A DNA stretch of 64,000 nucleotides from Brevibacillus invocatus (GTDB lineage: Bacteria; Bacillota; Bacilli; Brevibacillales; Brevibacillaceae), in NCBI RefSeq assembly GCF_003710915.1, contig NZ_RHHR01000028.1, positions 124,001 to 188,000 of the forward strand, read 5' to 3'. Each line of letters starts with the position of its first letter. The stretch's first letter is position 1. Under the pieces are notes generated by a model that saw only the letters and a program-made list of their open reading frames with translations, made no database searches and was not told the origin of the DNA. A program made the translations under genes and the position numbers. Shown here one piece after another: positions 26,518 to 34,643 of the stretch.

Positions 26518-26685
26518 TTAAGATTTTTGCGGAATAAACATACCTGCAAAGATTCGAGAGGTACGATCCGTTGTCGGCTCATTATGGATCGCTTTTTCAA
26601 TAATCTGATTAACAGATTGGACGAGCTCCTGAAATTCTTCATCCGTCAAATGAATGGGTGTATACCAATACGCAAATCCATCGTC
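26518..26685 (-). pseudogene. 3' remnant of a winged-helix transcription regulator
   Basis: The minus-strand frame from 26685 to the TAA at 26520-26518 encodes [18 protein letters not shown], then about 35 further residues ending MFIPQKS. This looks like the C-terminal part of an ArsR/DtxR-size winged-helix regulator (aromatic-rich wing followed by an acidic helix). It has no start codon or DNA-binding helix, and a stop codon precedes it in frame. It abuts the VOC remnant, with both 5' parts missing. Confidence 0.55.
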
Positions 26686-26781
26686 TTAATGCCTCTAGGT
26701 GCCTATCCTTTCAGCTCAAAGTTTGCTTGGGTGCAGGATCGGTACGGCGTTTCCTGGCAATTAAATCTTGTCGACAGCTAG
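26686..26781 (+). pseudogene. 3' remnant of a PhnB-like VOC family gene
   Basis: The plus-strand frame ends [18 protein letters not shown] then [13 protein letters not shown] and a TAG stop. This is the characteristic C-terminus of PhnB-like glyoxalase/VOC proteins (W-V-x-D-x-F/Y-G-V-S-W-Q). Only about 31 residues remain of roughly 140-160; upstream the frame runs into unrelated sequence antisense to the regulator remnant. Confidence 0.65.
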
Positions 26782-26802
26782 ACATGCTGGATCACGACAA
26801 AT

Positions 26803-26851
26803 AAAAAGGATGCCCCATAAACAGCTGAATGGCTGTTAGGGCATCCTTTTT
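26803..26851. terminator. Terminator after the VOC remnant and the methyltransferase gene
   Basis: AAAAAGGATGCCC (26803-26815) pairs with GGGCATCCTTTTT (26839-26851); a smaller inner stem AACAGC/GCTGTT is also present. Confidence 0.9.
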
Positions 26852-26866
26852 CATGCACTTGAAAGT

Positions 26867-27718
26867 CTATTTATCCTTCCGGTACACACAGACTACCATC
26901 TTGACGAAAAATTCCCGCAATCCGGGCATCTCGGCCAATACCTTCAGCTGATTGCGCAACGGAATTTCCTGCTGGTAGACGGCAGGCTGAGTAACGCCTT
27001 GTTGGATCCTACGGAAGCGCTTGATGGTCATCTGATTGATGTAAGAGATCGTCTCTCGTCCATCAGGCTGTGTGCTGAAGCGAAACGAAATGCGGTCAGC
27101 GCCATCCGGCAGATCCCGAACCAATTCTTTGTATGCACGGATCAAGGCCTGGTCTGAAAAGAGGGCATGCACCCAAGGAATCCCGATGGCATCAGATAGA
27201 TGCGCACCGTACGGGTGATAGTAAGGTGGAAAATTGATGTAGAGATGTCCACCTGGCTTTAGTACACGGAAGCATTCTTCGAGCGTTTTTTCCGGCTCTC
27301 CGACGTGCTCCATCGCGTCATTCATGATGATCGTGTCGAAGGTGTTGTCGGCAAAGGTCATGTTTGCCGCATCCCCCGTCATGAAGGAAACGACGTCAGC
27401 AAGTCCTTTTTCCTTGGCAAACGCATTTCCTTCCTCAGCATAGTGGGGGACGATATCGATCCCGATCATTTTTTCAGGACGGAAGGTTGCGTAGTAGCAG
27501 GTCTTGCCGCCGCCTCCACAACCAATGTCGAGGACGGTTTTACCCGTGAACATCTGTTCCTGGGAATGAAAGGGGAGGAAAAATTGAATCGTCTGGTCCC
27601 CTTTCTGGAACTGCCACTCGGTATAGCTCATCTGCCCGTCGTTCGCCAGGTTAAATGGGTGAACGGGGAGAGGAAACAAACGATTCAAGCCAATTAACAT
27701 CTGAGAGGAAAGAGACAT
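26867..27718 (-). CDS. Class I SAM-dependent methyltransferase
   Basis: From ATG 27718 (AAAGGTGG 8 bases upstream) the protein has 283 residues. Motif I VLDIGCGGGGKTCYYA (about 63-78), the acidic strand MIGIDIVPH, motif II DTIIMNDAMEHVGEPEK and motif III VLKPGGHLYINFPPYYHP mark a Methyltransf_11-type fold. The HPYGAHLSDAIGIPWVH segment is typical of methyltransferases in glycan loci. The acceptor is unknown. It follows csaB by 40 bp in the same direction and is probably co-transcribed with it. Confidence 0.85.
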   Translation of the reverse strand: MSLSSQMLIGLNRLFPLPVHPFNLANDGQMSYTEWQFQKGDQTIQFFLPFHSQEQMFTGKTVLDIGCGGGGKTCYYATFRPEKMIGIDIVPHYAEEGNAFAKEKGLADVVSFMTGDAANMTFADNTFDTIIMNDAMEHVGEPEKTLEECFRVLKPGGHLYINFPPYYHPYGAHLSDAIGIPWVHALFSDQALIRAYKELVRDLPDGADRISFRFSTQPDGRETISYINQMTIKRFRRIQQGVTQPAVYQQEIPLRNQLKVLAEMPGLREFFVKMVVCVYRKDK

Positions 27719-27758
27719 GATCCGGCCCACCTTTCTTCTAGATTTTCATCAGATACCC

Positions 27759-28862
27759 TCAACCTTTTTTGCTCAGGGCCTGCAGGACCAGCTCACTGCT
27801 TTTCGCAGCCTCTTTTTCGAGAAGCTGTGCCTGACGCGCAATCACTTCTTTCTCCTGATCCAGCATGTTTAGCCGTTCGGAAAGAAGGGTTAGTAGCGAG
27901 GCTGAGTCCAGTTGGGTTATATGGCCGGCATTGGGCATTCCGGCGCGTTCGACAAAACGATCGATTTTAGGATCGTAGGATATTCCGGTAAATGGGATGC
28001 GCAGCATGCATGCAAGAATGAGCGAGTGCAATCGCATACCGACGACGTAGTCACATTGTTTCAGCACGGACATGATATCATGGAACGTAACGGGAGTATC
28101 GAGAAGACGAGCTCCCTGCTGTTTCATCTGCTCCATGATCTGCTTGGACGGAGCCAGATCACTGGGGACGTGCATCGGCAGAAACAAGACATTCCAGCCC
28201 TGGTCGATAAACCAGTCAGCTGCCAGCGCCATGCTTTGTTTAAACTGCTGCTCCTGCTTCCAGTCCCGTACAGAGATGGCGACCAATGGTTTGGTCGAGT
28301 CGGCAAACAAGCCTTGTAACAACTCTTTTCCACGCTTGTCCGTTATATCATCAGCGGAAATGGTCAAAGCGGGATCTGCCGTGATGTGGATCGGTGCACG
28401 TTTTACACCGCAGGCCTTGAAGTCTTCTCCTGATTCGTGATCGCGCACAGTAATCACATCCACCCGATTGACGACGCGTTTGATCATGGAGCGGCTAAGC
28501 GACTTCAGGATCGGTCCAAACCCTTGTGCGTAGAAGACGACAGGCTTGCCCAGGAGCTTTGCTATCAGGACAATACCCAGATAGTAGAGGACACTTCGTG
28601 GACTGGTTACGTCCTGCATCAGTGTTCCCCCGCCCATCACCAGCATGTCGCTTCGCTTCAGCTCGCGGACGATGGTACCCAGGCTCCAACGGTCATAGGC
28701 TTCAATGCCGAATAGCTCAGCGGTGCGCTCAGGCTGATTGGAGAGAACAGCTAGGGAAATATTCGGTTGTTCCCGCTTGAGCGAGCTGATGATGCCGTAA
28801 AGGACCACATCGTCTCCGGCATTGTTGAAGCCATAGTACCCGGAGATGAGAATTCGCGACAT
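27759..28862 (-). CDS. csaB: Polysaccharide pyruvyl transferase CsaB
   Basis: The 367-residue protein matches CsaB: the N-terminal ISGYYGFNNAGDDVVLYGII (a G-N-x-G-D nucleotide-binding type segment), DMLVMGGGTLMQD, FYAQGFGPI and the C-terminal GMRLHSLILACMLRIPF segment with the conserved Arg-Leu-His. CsaB adds pyruvate as a ketal to secondary cell-wall polysaccharide, which is needed for binding of SLH-domain S-layer proteins. AAGAAGG precedes the ATG. Its presence implies an S-layer of the SLH type in this organism, as in Brevibacillus, Paenibacillus and Bacillus anthracis. Confidence 0.92.
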   Translation of the reverse strand: MSRILISGYYGFNNAGDDVVLYGIISSLKREQPNISLAVLSNQPERTAELFGIEAYDRWSLGTIVRELKRSDMLVMGGGTLMQDVTSPRSVLYYLGIVLIAKLLGKPVVFYAQGFGPILKSLSRSMIKRVVNRVDVITVRDHESGEDFKACGVKRAPIHITADPALTISADDITDKRGKELLQGLFADSTKPLVAISVRDWKQEQQFKQSMALAADWFIDQGWNVLFLPMHVPSDLAPSKQIMEQMKQQGARLLDTPVTFHDIMSVLKQCDYVVGMRLHSLILACMLRIPFTGISYDPKIDRFVERAGMPNAGHITQLDSASLLTLLSERLNMLDQEKEVIARQAQLLEKEAAKSSELVLQALSKKG

Positions 28863-28947
28863 GGAGTGAACCTTCTTTCTATATCAAACGTACAGGAAAA
28901 ACACATTCTCAAGTATAATCGAGTAAACAATGGGAAGTAAAGCAACC

Positions 28948-29064
28948 CTACAGGAAAAAGAAAACGCCCATCGCAAACATCCCGATACCCAAGATCGCGA
29001 AGATGATCATCAGGATGTACATTCCTTTGTTTTTGCGACGCCGATAAAAAAATTCGTCAAACAT
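28948..29064 (-). CDS. 38-residue single-pass membrane protein
   Basis: An ATG at 29064 with AAGGAGG upstream opens a 38-codon frame: MFDEFFYRRRKNKGMY, a basic cytosolic end, then one hydrophobic helix ILMIIFAILGIGMFAMGVF and a TAG stop. The clear ribosome binding site and positive-inside topology support a real gene. I recognise no homologue. It lies upstream of csaB in the same orientation (85 bp apart) and divergent from the PrmA-like gene. Confidence 0.7.
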   Translation of the reverse strand: MFDEFFYRRRKNKGMYILMIIFAILGIGMFAMGVFFFL

Positions 29065-29200
29065 GATAAACCTCCTTGCAGGTAAATAATCCATTCTAGT
29101 ATCATACCATGCAGCCTACTATCTAGCTATTGGCAGTTGTGAACGAGGAAGCGGGTTATGTGTCATTCCATATAGACAAGGTAAAAAGGAGAAGAGTGAA

Positions 29201-30136
29201 GTGGAACAAAAATGGTTGAAATACACACTGAAAGTAAGACAGGACACGGAGGACATTTTTGTTGCCGAGCTGCTGGATAGTCCGTACACATTGGGCTGGG
29301 TAGAGCCCCCCTTTGAGGTGCTGACTACTGATAACGGCTACGATTTCGCACAAAATACAGAAGATGCGGTCACGGTCTATGTGTTCGAACCGATGGTGCA
29401 GCAGGAGGAAGAGCATCAGCAGCTTTTACGAGTGTACATACAGCGCTGGCCAGGGGCGATTTCCATTCTGGAAGTGGCGCAAGTGGCAGAAGAGAATGAA
29501 TCCTGGAAGGACGAGTTTCGCGAAGTGCAAGTAGGTGATTGGTGGATCGCTCCGACCTGGACGGAGCCGGAAGCACTGAAGGAAGCCAAGCACATCCTTT
29601 GGATGGATCCTGGTGCAGCTTTTGGGACTGGCTATCATGGTACAACCCAGGATATTTTACTTTTCTTGCAGGAAATCACTGTGAAAGACAAGGTTGTCCT
29701 CGACATTGGAGCTGGATCGGGCATTCTTTCCTTGTACTGCGCAATCAATGGAGCGAGTCAGCCCGTCTATGCAGTCGATATCAATCCGCAGAGCGAATAT
29801 CAGATGGAAGTAAACGCCGCCAACAACCAACTTCCAGCTCACGCGCTGAAAATCATCGTCGGAGATGCATTGGAGGATACGGTTCGTCGAGAATTACCGC
29901 AACAGGCAGATTTGATTTTGCTGAACATCGGTGGGGACGAAGACGTGGCGATGCTGCCGATAGTCAAAGAACGAATCGCTCCGGACGGCTACCTCCTGCT
30001 ATCCGGGATGGTGGAATGGAACCGGGAGATGGTCCGTTCGACGTACGAGCAGGCAGGCTTCCAAACACTGGGGGAGCGTCAGAGCGAGGAATGGGTGACA
30101 CTCCTGATGAAAGAAAGTGGAGTCACCAAAAAATAG
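29201..30136 (+). CDS. PrmA-like methyltransferase, possibly ribosomal protein L11
   Basis: The 311-residue protein has an N-terminal alpha/beta domain and a C-terminal SAM-binding domain with VLDIGAGSGILSLYCAI (about 166-182) and the post-I acidic loop AVDINPQ. The hallmark PrmA loop FGTGTHPTT appears as FGTGYHGTTQ, and the usual NI(L/A)A after motif IV is NIGGDEDV. PrmA trimethylates ribosomal protein L11; the altered substrate loops leave the target of this one open. Start is GTG 29201 with AAAAGGAG upstream. A canonical prmA elsewhere in the genome would be expected beside dnaJ. Confidence 0.75.
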   Translation: MEQKWLKYTLKVRQDTEDIFVAELLDSPYTLGWVEPPFEVLTTDNGYDFAQNTEDAVTVYVFEPMVQQEEEHQQLLRVYIQRWPGAISILEVAQVAEENESWKDEFREVQVGDWWIAPTWTEPEALKEAKHILWMDPGAAFGTGYHGTTQDILLFLQEITVKDKVVLDIGAGSGILSLYCAINGASQPVYAVDINPQSEYQMEVNAANNQLPAHALKIIVGDALEDTVRRELPQQADLILLNIGGDEDVAMLPIVKERIAPDGYLLLSGMVEWNREMVRSTYEQAGFQTLGERQSEEWVTLLMKESGVTKK

Positions 30137-30204
30137 AGCAGGTAATCATCGTTGTAACTGGCGAATGGTACGATAGAAAAAAACAATTTTGGAGGGGAAG
30201 CGGA

Positions 30205-31380
30205 ATGGAGCATGTGGTCATTGCTGCTGCCGGACGGACACCGATTGGTACGTTCGGCGGTGTTCTAAAAGATGTAAGCGCTCGCAAGCTGGCGCAGACG
30301 GCTGTCAACGGCGTGTTGGATAAGGCTGGGGTAGAACCTAAGTTGGTTGAAGAAATCGTCCTTGGCAATTGTATTCAGCGTACAGATGAACCCAACATCG
30401 CACGGGTGGTTGCGATCGATGCAGGTCTGGGACAAGAGGTTACGGGTTATACAGTCCAGCGCCAATGCGCATCAGGCATGCAGGCGATCGTGAGTGCAGC
30501 TTCACAAATCTTGCTGGGTGACAACGAAATCGTCATGGCTGGCGGCGTGGAGAGCATGAGCAATGCCCCGTATGTCCTGAAAAACGCGCGCTGGGGAAAA
30601 AGACTCACGCATGGGGAAATGACAGATGCGATGTGGGAGTTGCTCACGGACCCACACCACCAGATTCTTATGGGTGAGACAGCAGAGCGTCTGGTTGATC
30701 GCTATGGCATATCACGCGAAGAGCAGGACGAGATCGCCTTGCGCAGCCAGCAAAACGCAATCAAGGCCATCGACTCTGGCACTTTTGCTGAAGAGATCAT
30801 TCCTGTTCCTGTGAAAAAAAGAGGGGAGATCTCATGGGTCAACACTGATGAGCACCCGCGCCGCGCCGTGACTCTGGAGGGCCTCGCCAAGCTCAGACCA
30901 GGCTTCCGGGAAAATGGCACTGTGACACCGGGAAATTCCTCTGGCTTGAATGACGGCGCTTCTGCCGCATTGTTGATGAAGGAAAGCAAAGCACGGGAGC
31001 TGGGCATTGCGCCTTTGGGCAGGATTGTCTCGTGGGCAGTGGCGGGTGTCGAGCCTGATCTGATGGGCTACGGTCCGGTTCCGGCAGTTCATAAGGCGTT
31101 GTCAAAAGCAGGTCTTACGCTTGCCGACATCGATCTGATCGAAGTAAATGAAGCATTTGCTGCGCAGTATTTGGCGGTGGAAAAGCTGCTTGGTTTGCCA
31201 CGTGAAATCACAAATGTGAACGGCAGTGGGATCGCTCTCGGACATCCGGTGGGATCGACGGGCTGCCGGATTGTCGTAACCTTGCTGCATGAGATGAAGC
31301 GACGCCAGCTAAAGCGTGGCCTGGCTACGCTGTGCGTGGGCGGCGGCATGGGCATGGCACTGATCGTAGAACGCACATAA
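30205..31380 (+). CDS. Acetyl-CoA acetyltransferase (thiolase)
   Basis: The true start is ATG 30205 with GGAGGGG 7 bases upstream, giving 391 residues, standard for thiolases; the same frame stays open upstream but overlaps the methyltransferase gene. Catalytic parts are the nucleophile Cys88 in QCASGMQA, the His of [12 protein letters not shown] and the second Cys in [11 protein letters not shown]. Thiolases condense two acetyl-CoA units or cleave 3-ketoacyl-CoA. The nearby fatty-acid degradation genes favour a beta-oxidation role, but biosynthetic use (AtoB/PhbA) cannot be excluded. Confidence 0.93.
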   Translation: MEHVVIAAAGRTPIGTFGGVLKDVSARKLAQTAVNGVLDKAGVEPKLVEEIVLGNCIQRTDEPNIARVVAIDAGLGQEVTGYTVQRQCASGMQAIVSAASQILLGDNEIVMAGGVESMSNAPYVLKNARWGKRLTHGEMTDAMWELLTDPHHQILMGETAERLVDRYGISREEQDEIALRSQQNAIKAIDSGTFAEEIIPVPVKKRGEISWVNTDEHPRRAVTLEGLAKLRPGFRENGTVTPGNSSGLNDGASAALLMKESKARELGIAPLGRIVSWAVAGVEPDLMGYGPVPAVHKALSKAGLTLADIDLIEVNEAFAAQYLAVEKLLGLPREITNVNGSGIALGHPVGSTGCRIVVTLLHEMKRRQLKRGLATLCVGGGMGMALIVERT

Positions 31381-31441
31381 CGCATACAAAATCGCTTGGC
31401 GCTCAGGTTTAAACAAGGCCTCTCCTGTTAAAAATGGAAAC

Positions 31442-31478
31442 AAGTCCCTGTCATTGTCCACAGACTGACGGGGACTTT
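31442..31478 (+). terminator. Terminator after the thiolase gene
   Basis: AAGTCCCTGTCA (31442-31453) pairs, with one G-T wobble, with TGACGGGGACTT (31466-31477), followed by TCATTTCC. The remaining 130 bases before the LCP gene show no other recognisable element. Confidence 0.7.
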
Positions 31479-31606
31479 CATTTCCTGTATCGGAAAAGAA
31501 AGAGCTTACAGACAAACGCATCCCGATATAGCAAGAATAGCCTGCCTCTAATGCGTGTTCAACAGTCTGCGCGATAGAGGTTTCTTTATACGGGGGAGGT
31601 CTAAGT

Positions 31607-32611
31607 ATGAAGTTCCTGTCTTTTGCCAAGCGGTATGGAAAACGCATTGCCTTTCATCTCGTATCTATTTGCATCATCTCAATGCTGGTAGTGGTAGGCT
31701 ATGCTGCGATTGAGTACAGACAGCTCGTTCGACAGTGGTACGTACCGATAGATGGTCAAGTCCAGCAGACTGCCAAAGCGCCCTCTGAGCCTGAGCCTGT
31801 GATTGATCTGACCTCCGTATCTCCGCCCATGAAGCCTTTTGTCGCTTTGATCCTGGGAATAGACAGCAGAGACGGCGAGCGAGCACGTTCCGACACGATC
31901 ATGCTGGCAGCGATCAACCCTGGCAAGCAGTCCGCCTATCTCATCTCCATTCCTCGTGACAGCTACCTGGACATTCCCGGCAAAGGACATGACAAGGTCA
32001 ATCATGCCATGGCATTTGGCGGTCCCAAGCTCGTGAAGCAATCTCTCGAATCGTTTCTTGGCATCGAGATTGATCGCTACGTTTCCGTTGATTTCGATGG
32101 CTTTCGGAAGATCGTGGATGAACTCGGCGGAATTCCGATTGATGTAAAGAAAAGAATGAAGTACAGCGATCCGAGCGACGATACTTATATCGATCTGCAG
32201 CCGGGTATGCAGACCCTAAATGGAGAGCAAGCTCTCGACTACGCACGCTACCGCAAAAGCGATCTGGGCAAAGAAGATAGCGACTACCAGCGCATCGCAA
32301 GACAGCAGGAAATCATGCAAGCCATTGCGGTCAAAGCAGCCTCTCCCGAAACTTTGTCGAAAATACATGCCTTGATGCAAATTATGGGTCAACACGTCAA
32401 GATGGACCTGACAGAAGGAGAGATTGCCGCTTTGCTGCTCGCGTATGGCAATCCGGGTGACAACCACAACCTGTTCCAGACGGATACCTTGACAGGAAGA
32501 GATGAGCGGATCTGGCAGGATGGCGTGCTGGGCTGGTATCATTTGGTGCCTAGTACAGAGCGGCAAAGAATCCGCCAGCAGATTCAAGCGGTTTTGTCTT
32601 CGTCATCGTAA
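31607..32611 (+). CDS. LytR-CpsA-Psr (LCP) family cell-wall glycopolymer transferase
   Basis: The 334-residue protein has a short cytosolic end, one membrane anchor (about residues 14-34) and an extracellular LCP domain. Key segments are LILGIDSRDGERARSDTIML (about 82-101, with the Asp-Arg pair used in pyrophosphate binding), LISIPRDSYLDIPGKG and GEQALDYARYRK. LCP enzymes transfer undecaprenyl-pyrophosphate-linked teichoic or secondary wall polymers onto peptidoglycan. GGGGGAGG precedes the ATG. Although 3 kb away from csaB, it may complete the polysaccharide pathway of this region. Confidence 0.92.
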   Translation: MKFLSFAKRYGKRIAFHLVSICIISMLVVVGYAAIEYRQLVRQWYVPIDGQVQQTAKAPSEPEPVIDLTSVSPPMKPFVALILGIDSRDGERARSDTIMLAAINPGKQSAYLISIPRDSYLDIPGKGHDKVNHAMAFGGPKLVKQSLESFLGIEIDRYVSVDFDGFRKIVDELGGIPIDVKKRMKYSDPSDDTYIDLQPGMQTLNGEQALDYARYRKSDLGKEDSDYQRIARQQEIMQAIAVKAASPETLSKIHALMQIMGQHVKMDLTEGEIAALLLAYGNPGDNHNLFQTDTLTGRDERIWQDGVLGWYHLVPSTERQRIRQQIQAVLSSSS

Positions 32612-32649
32612 AAAAGAAGACGCTTCGAATGGCGTCTTCTTTTGTTTTT
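32612..32649 (+). terminator. Terminator after the LCP gene
   Basis: AAAAGAAGACGC (32612-32623) pairs with GCGTCTTCTTTT (32632-32643), followed by GTTTTT. Confidence 0.92.
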
Positions 32650-32676
32650 GGAAAGAAAACTTCATGTTGTAACATT

Positions 32677-32704
32677 TTGTTGGAAAATTAACTATTTTTA
32701 GAAT
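32677..32704 (+). promoter_or_regulatory. Possible lcfA promoter
   Basis: TTGTTG (32677-32682), 16-bp spacer, TAGAAT (32699-32704). Moderate match; no clear FadR box accompanies it. Confidence 0.45.
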
Positions 32705-32781
32705 AGAATAAGAGTAGGGAAGAGGTTATGAATGCTGATCATACGGGACGGCAAGGCCATTAAGCGATGGAGGGAATACCC

Positions 32782-34482
32782 ATGTCAAATGCCAAGCCTT
32801 GGATTGCCAATTACCCACCCGAAACTGCAGCTTCATTGGAATACCCCCGTGTTCCACTGACGCATTTTCTGGAACAATCAGCAGCTACGTATCCAGACCA
32901 TTACGCGATTTATTTTATGGGAAAGCGAATGACGTATCGGGAGCTTTTGCATTTTTCTTATCAGTTTGCCAATGGACTCATCAAGCGAGGCGTGAAAAAA
33001 GGGGATCGTGTAGCGATCATGCTGCCGAATATTCCGCAAGCTGTGATCAGCTACTACGGAGCTCTTTTTGCCGGCGCTACTGTCGTCATGACCAATCCCC
33101 TCTATACAGAGCGGGAAATCATCCATCAGCTCAATGACTCAGGGACAGAGACGATCATTACACTGGACCTGCTTTACAAACGCGTCACTTCTGTACGATC
33201 ATCCACACCATTGAAAAGACTCATTATTACCAGTATCGGCGACTACCTGCCCTTTATCAAAAAAATGCTGTATCCGCTGGTACAAAAAAAAGACGGGCAC
33301 AATCCGCAAGTCACATATGGCAGCGATGTTGAGCCTTTTCTTTCTGTAGTGAAAGAAAGCGCTATCATTCCGGTGAAAGCTGAGATTGATCCCGAGCACG
33401 ACATCGCCCTGCTGCAATATACAGGTGGCACCACAGGCGTAGCGAAAGGCGTCATGCTGACACATGCCAATTTGATCGCCAATGCCGTCCAATGCCGGGC
33501 TGTCATGTATAAGCTGAAGATGGGAAGCGAGCGCATTCTCGGTGTACTTCCGCTCTTTCACGTATACGGAATGACGACGGTTATGAACAAAGGAATTTCC
33601 ATTGCAGGCGAAATCATTTTGGTACCCAAATTCGACGTGAAGCTGATTTTGGATGTGATCAACAAGACCAAGCCCACCCTGTTTCCAGGTGCGCCAACGA
33701 TGTATATCGGGCTGATCAATCATCCAGATTTGCAGAAATACGATCTTTCCTCCATCGAGGCTTGCGTGAGCGGCTCTGCACCATTGCCAGTCGAGGTTCA
33801 GAACAAGTTCGAGGAGCTGACAGGCGGCAAACTGGTCGAGGGGTATGGTTTGACCGAAGCTTCACCGGTTACCCATTCCAATCCGATCTGGGGCAAGCGC
33901 ATCTCAGGCAGCATCGGTTTGCCTTGGCCGGATACGGATAGTCGTATCATGGACCTCAGCACAGGAGAGGAAGTTCCTGTTGGCGAGATTGGCGAACTGG
34001 CCGTAAAAGGGCCGCAAGTGATGGTTGGCTACTGGAATCGCCCGGAGGATACTGCCGCTGTGCTCAAGGACGGCTGGCTGCTGACCGGCGATATGGGATA
34101 TATGGACGAACACGGGTATTTCTATATCGTAGATCGCAAAAAGGATATGATCATCGCAGGAGGCTTCAACATCTATCCGCGTGAAGTTGAAGAGGTACTG
34201 TTCGAGCATCCGGCGGTGCAGGAAGCAGCCGTCATTGGTGTTCCCGACCCGTATCGCGGCGAGACGGTCAAGGCATTCGTGGTTTTCAAACAAAACATGC
34301 AGGCCGACGAGCAAGAGCTAGAGAAGCATTGCCGTGAAAGGCTGGCTGCGTACAAAATTCCCCGACAGTACGAGTTCCGTACTGAACTGCCCAAGACCAT
34401 GGTAGGCAAGGTGCTGAGACGCCAGCTGCAGGAGGAAGATAAAAAGCGCAGGGAAGAACAGGAGCAGATCAAAACAAGCTAA
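32782..34482 (+). CDS. lcfA: Long-chain fatty acid-CoA ligase
   Basis: The start is ATG 32782, with GGAGGG 7 bases upstream, giving 566 residues. AMP-binding motifs are visible: the P-loop YTGGTTGVAKGVMLTH (about residue 220), GYGLTEASPV, the aspartate in GWLLTGDMGYMDEHG, and the C-terminal hinge and lysine region VDRKKDMIIAGGFNIYPREV and PKTMVGKVLRRQL. The enzyme activates fatty acids through an acyl-AMP for beta-oxidation or lipid synthesis. Gene order with fadR, fadB, etfB and etfA equals that in B. subtilis, although here a terminator and a new promoter separate it from fadR. Confidence 0.95.
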   Translation: MSNAKPWIANYPPETAASLEYPRVPLTHFLEQSAATYPDHYAIYFMGKRMTYRELLHFSYQFANGLIKRGVKKGDRVAIMLPNIPQAVISYYGALFAGATVVMTNPLYTEREIIHQLNDSGTETIITLDLLYKRVTSVRSSTPLKRLIITSIGDYLPFIKKMLYPLVQKKDGHNPQVTYGSDVEPFLSVVKESAIIPVKAEIDPEHDIALLQYTGGTTGVAKGVMLTHANLIANAVQCRAVMYKLKMGSERILGVLPLFHVYGMTTVMNKGISIAGEIILVPKFDVKLILDVINKTKPTLFPGAPTMYIGLINHPDLQKYDLSSIEACVSGSAPLPVEVQNKFEELTGGKLVEGYGLTEASPVTHSNPIWGKRISGSIGLPWPDTDSRIMDLSTGEEVPVGEIGELAVKGPQVMVGYWNRPEDTAAVLKDGWLLTGDMGYMDEHGYFYIVDRKKDMIIAGGFNIYPREVEEVLFEHPAVQEAAVIGVPDPYRGETVKAFVVFKQNMQADEQELEKHCRERLAAYKIPRQYEFRTELPKTMVGKVLRRQLQEEDKKRREEQEQIKTS

Positions 34483-34492
34483 GTTTGAAGGT

Positions 34493-34523
34493 AGCCCGTT
34501 TCTCTTCGTAGAGACGGGCTTTT
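34493..34523 (+). terminator. Terminator after lcfA
   Basis: AGCCCGTTTCT (34493-34503) pairs with AGAGACGGGCT (34510-34520), with TTTT following. Confidence 0.88.
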
Positions 34524-34556
34524 CCCAATAAGCAGGGGTATCTACGATGTACGGGA

Positions 34557-34586
34557 TTGACAGCAGACGATGGGATATAATACACT
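34557..34586 (+). promoter_or_regulatory. fadR operon promoter
   Basis: TTGACA (34557-34562) with TACACT (34581-34586) at 18 bp. A perfect TATAAT (34576-34581) is also present, but only 13 bp from the -35. The start point should fall at the FadR box. Confidence 0.6.
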
Positions 34587-34591
34587 GATTG

Positions 34592-34609
34592 TGAATGAAT
34601 AGTCATTCA
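34592..34609 (+). promoter_or_regulatory. FadR operator
   Basis: TGAATGAATAGTCATTCA matches the remembered B. subtilis FadR consensus TGAATGANTANTCATTCA at every defined position. It covers the expected start point of the fadR-fadB-etfB-etfA transcript, so FadR should repress its own operon unless bound to long-chain acyl-CoA. Confidence 0.92.
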
Positions 34610-34643
34610 TTTTTCATCTGTGTGAGTAAACGTGGAGGTACAT

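Noticed and set aside
26458-26679. 5' part of a 107-codon plus-strand frame
   Set aside because: Only its last 31 codons resemble a protein family (VOC); the rest is antisense to the regulator remnant.
29539-30204. Long in-frame extension upstream of the thiolase gene
   Set aside because: It runs through the methyltransferase gene in another frame, has no ribosome binding site, and the thiolase family start with GGAGGGG is at 30205.
32700-32760. FadR box upstream of lcfA
   Set aside because: TGAATG at about 32729 has no matching second half TCATTCA at the required distance.
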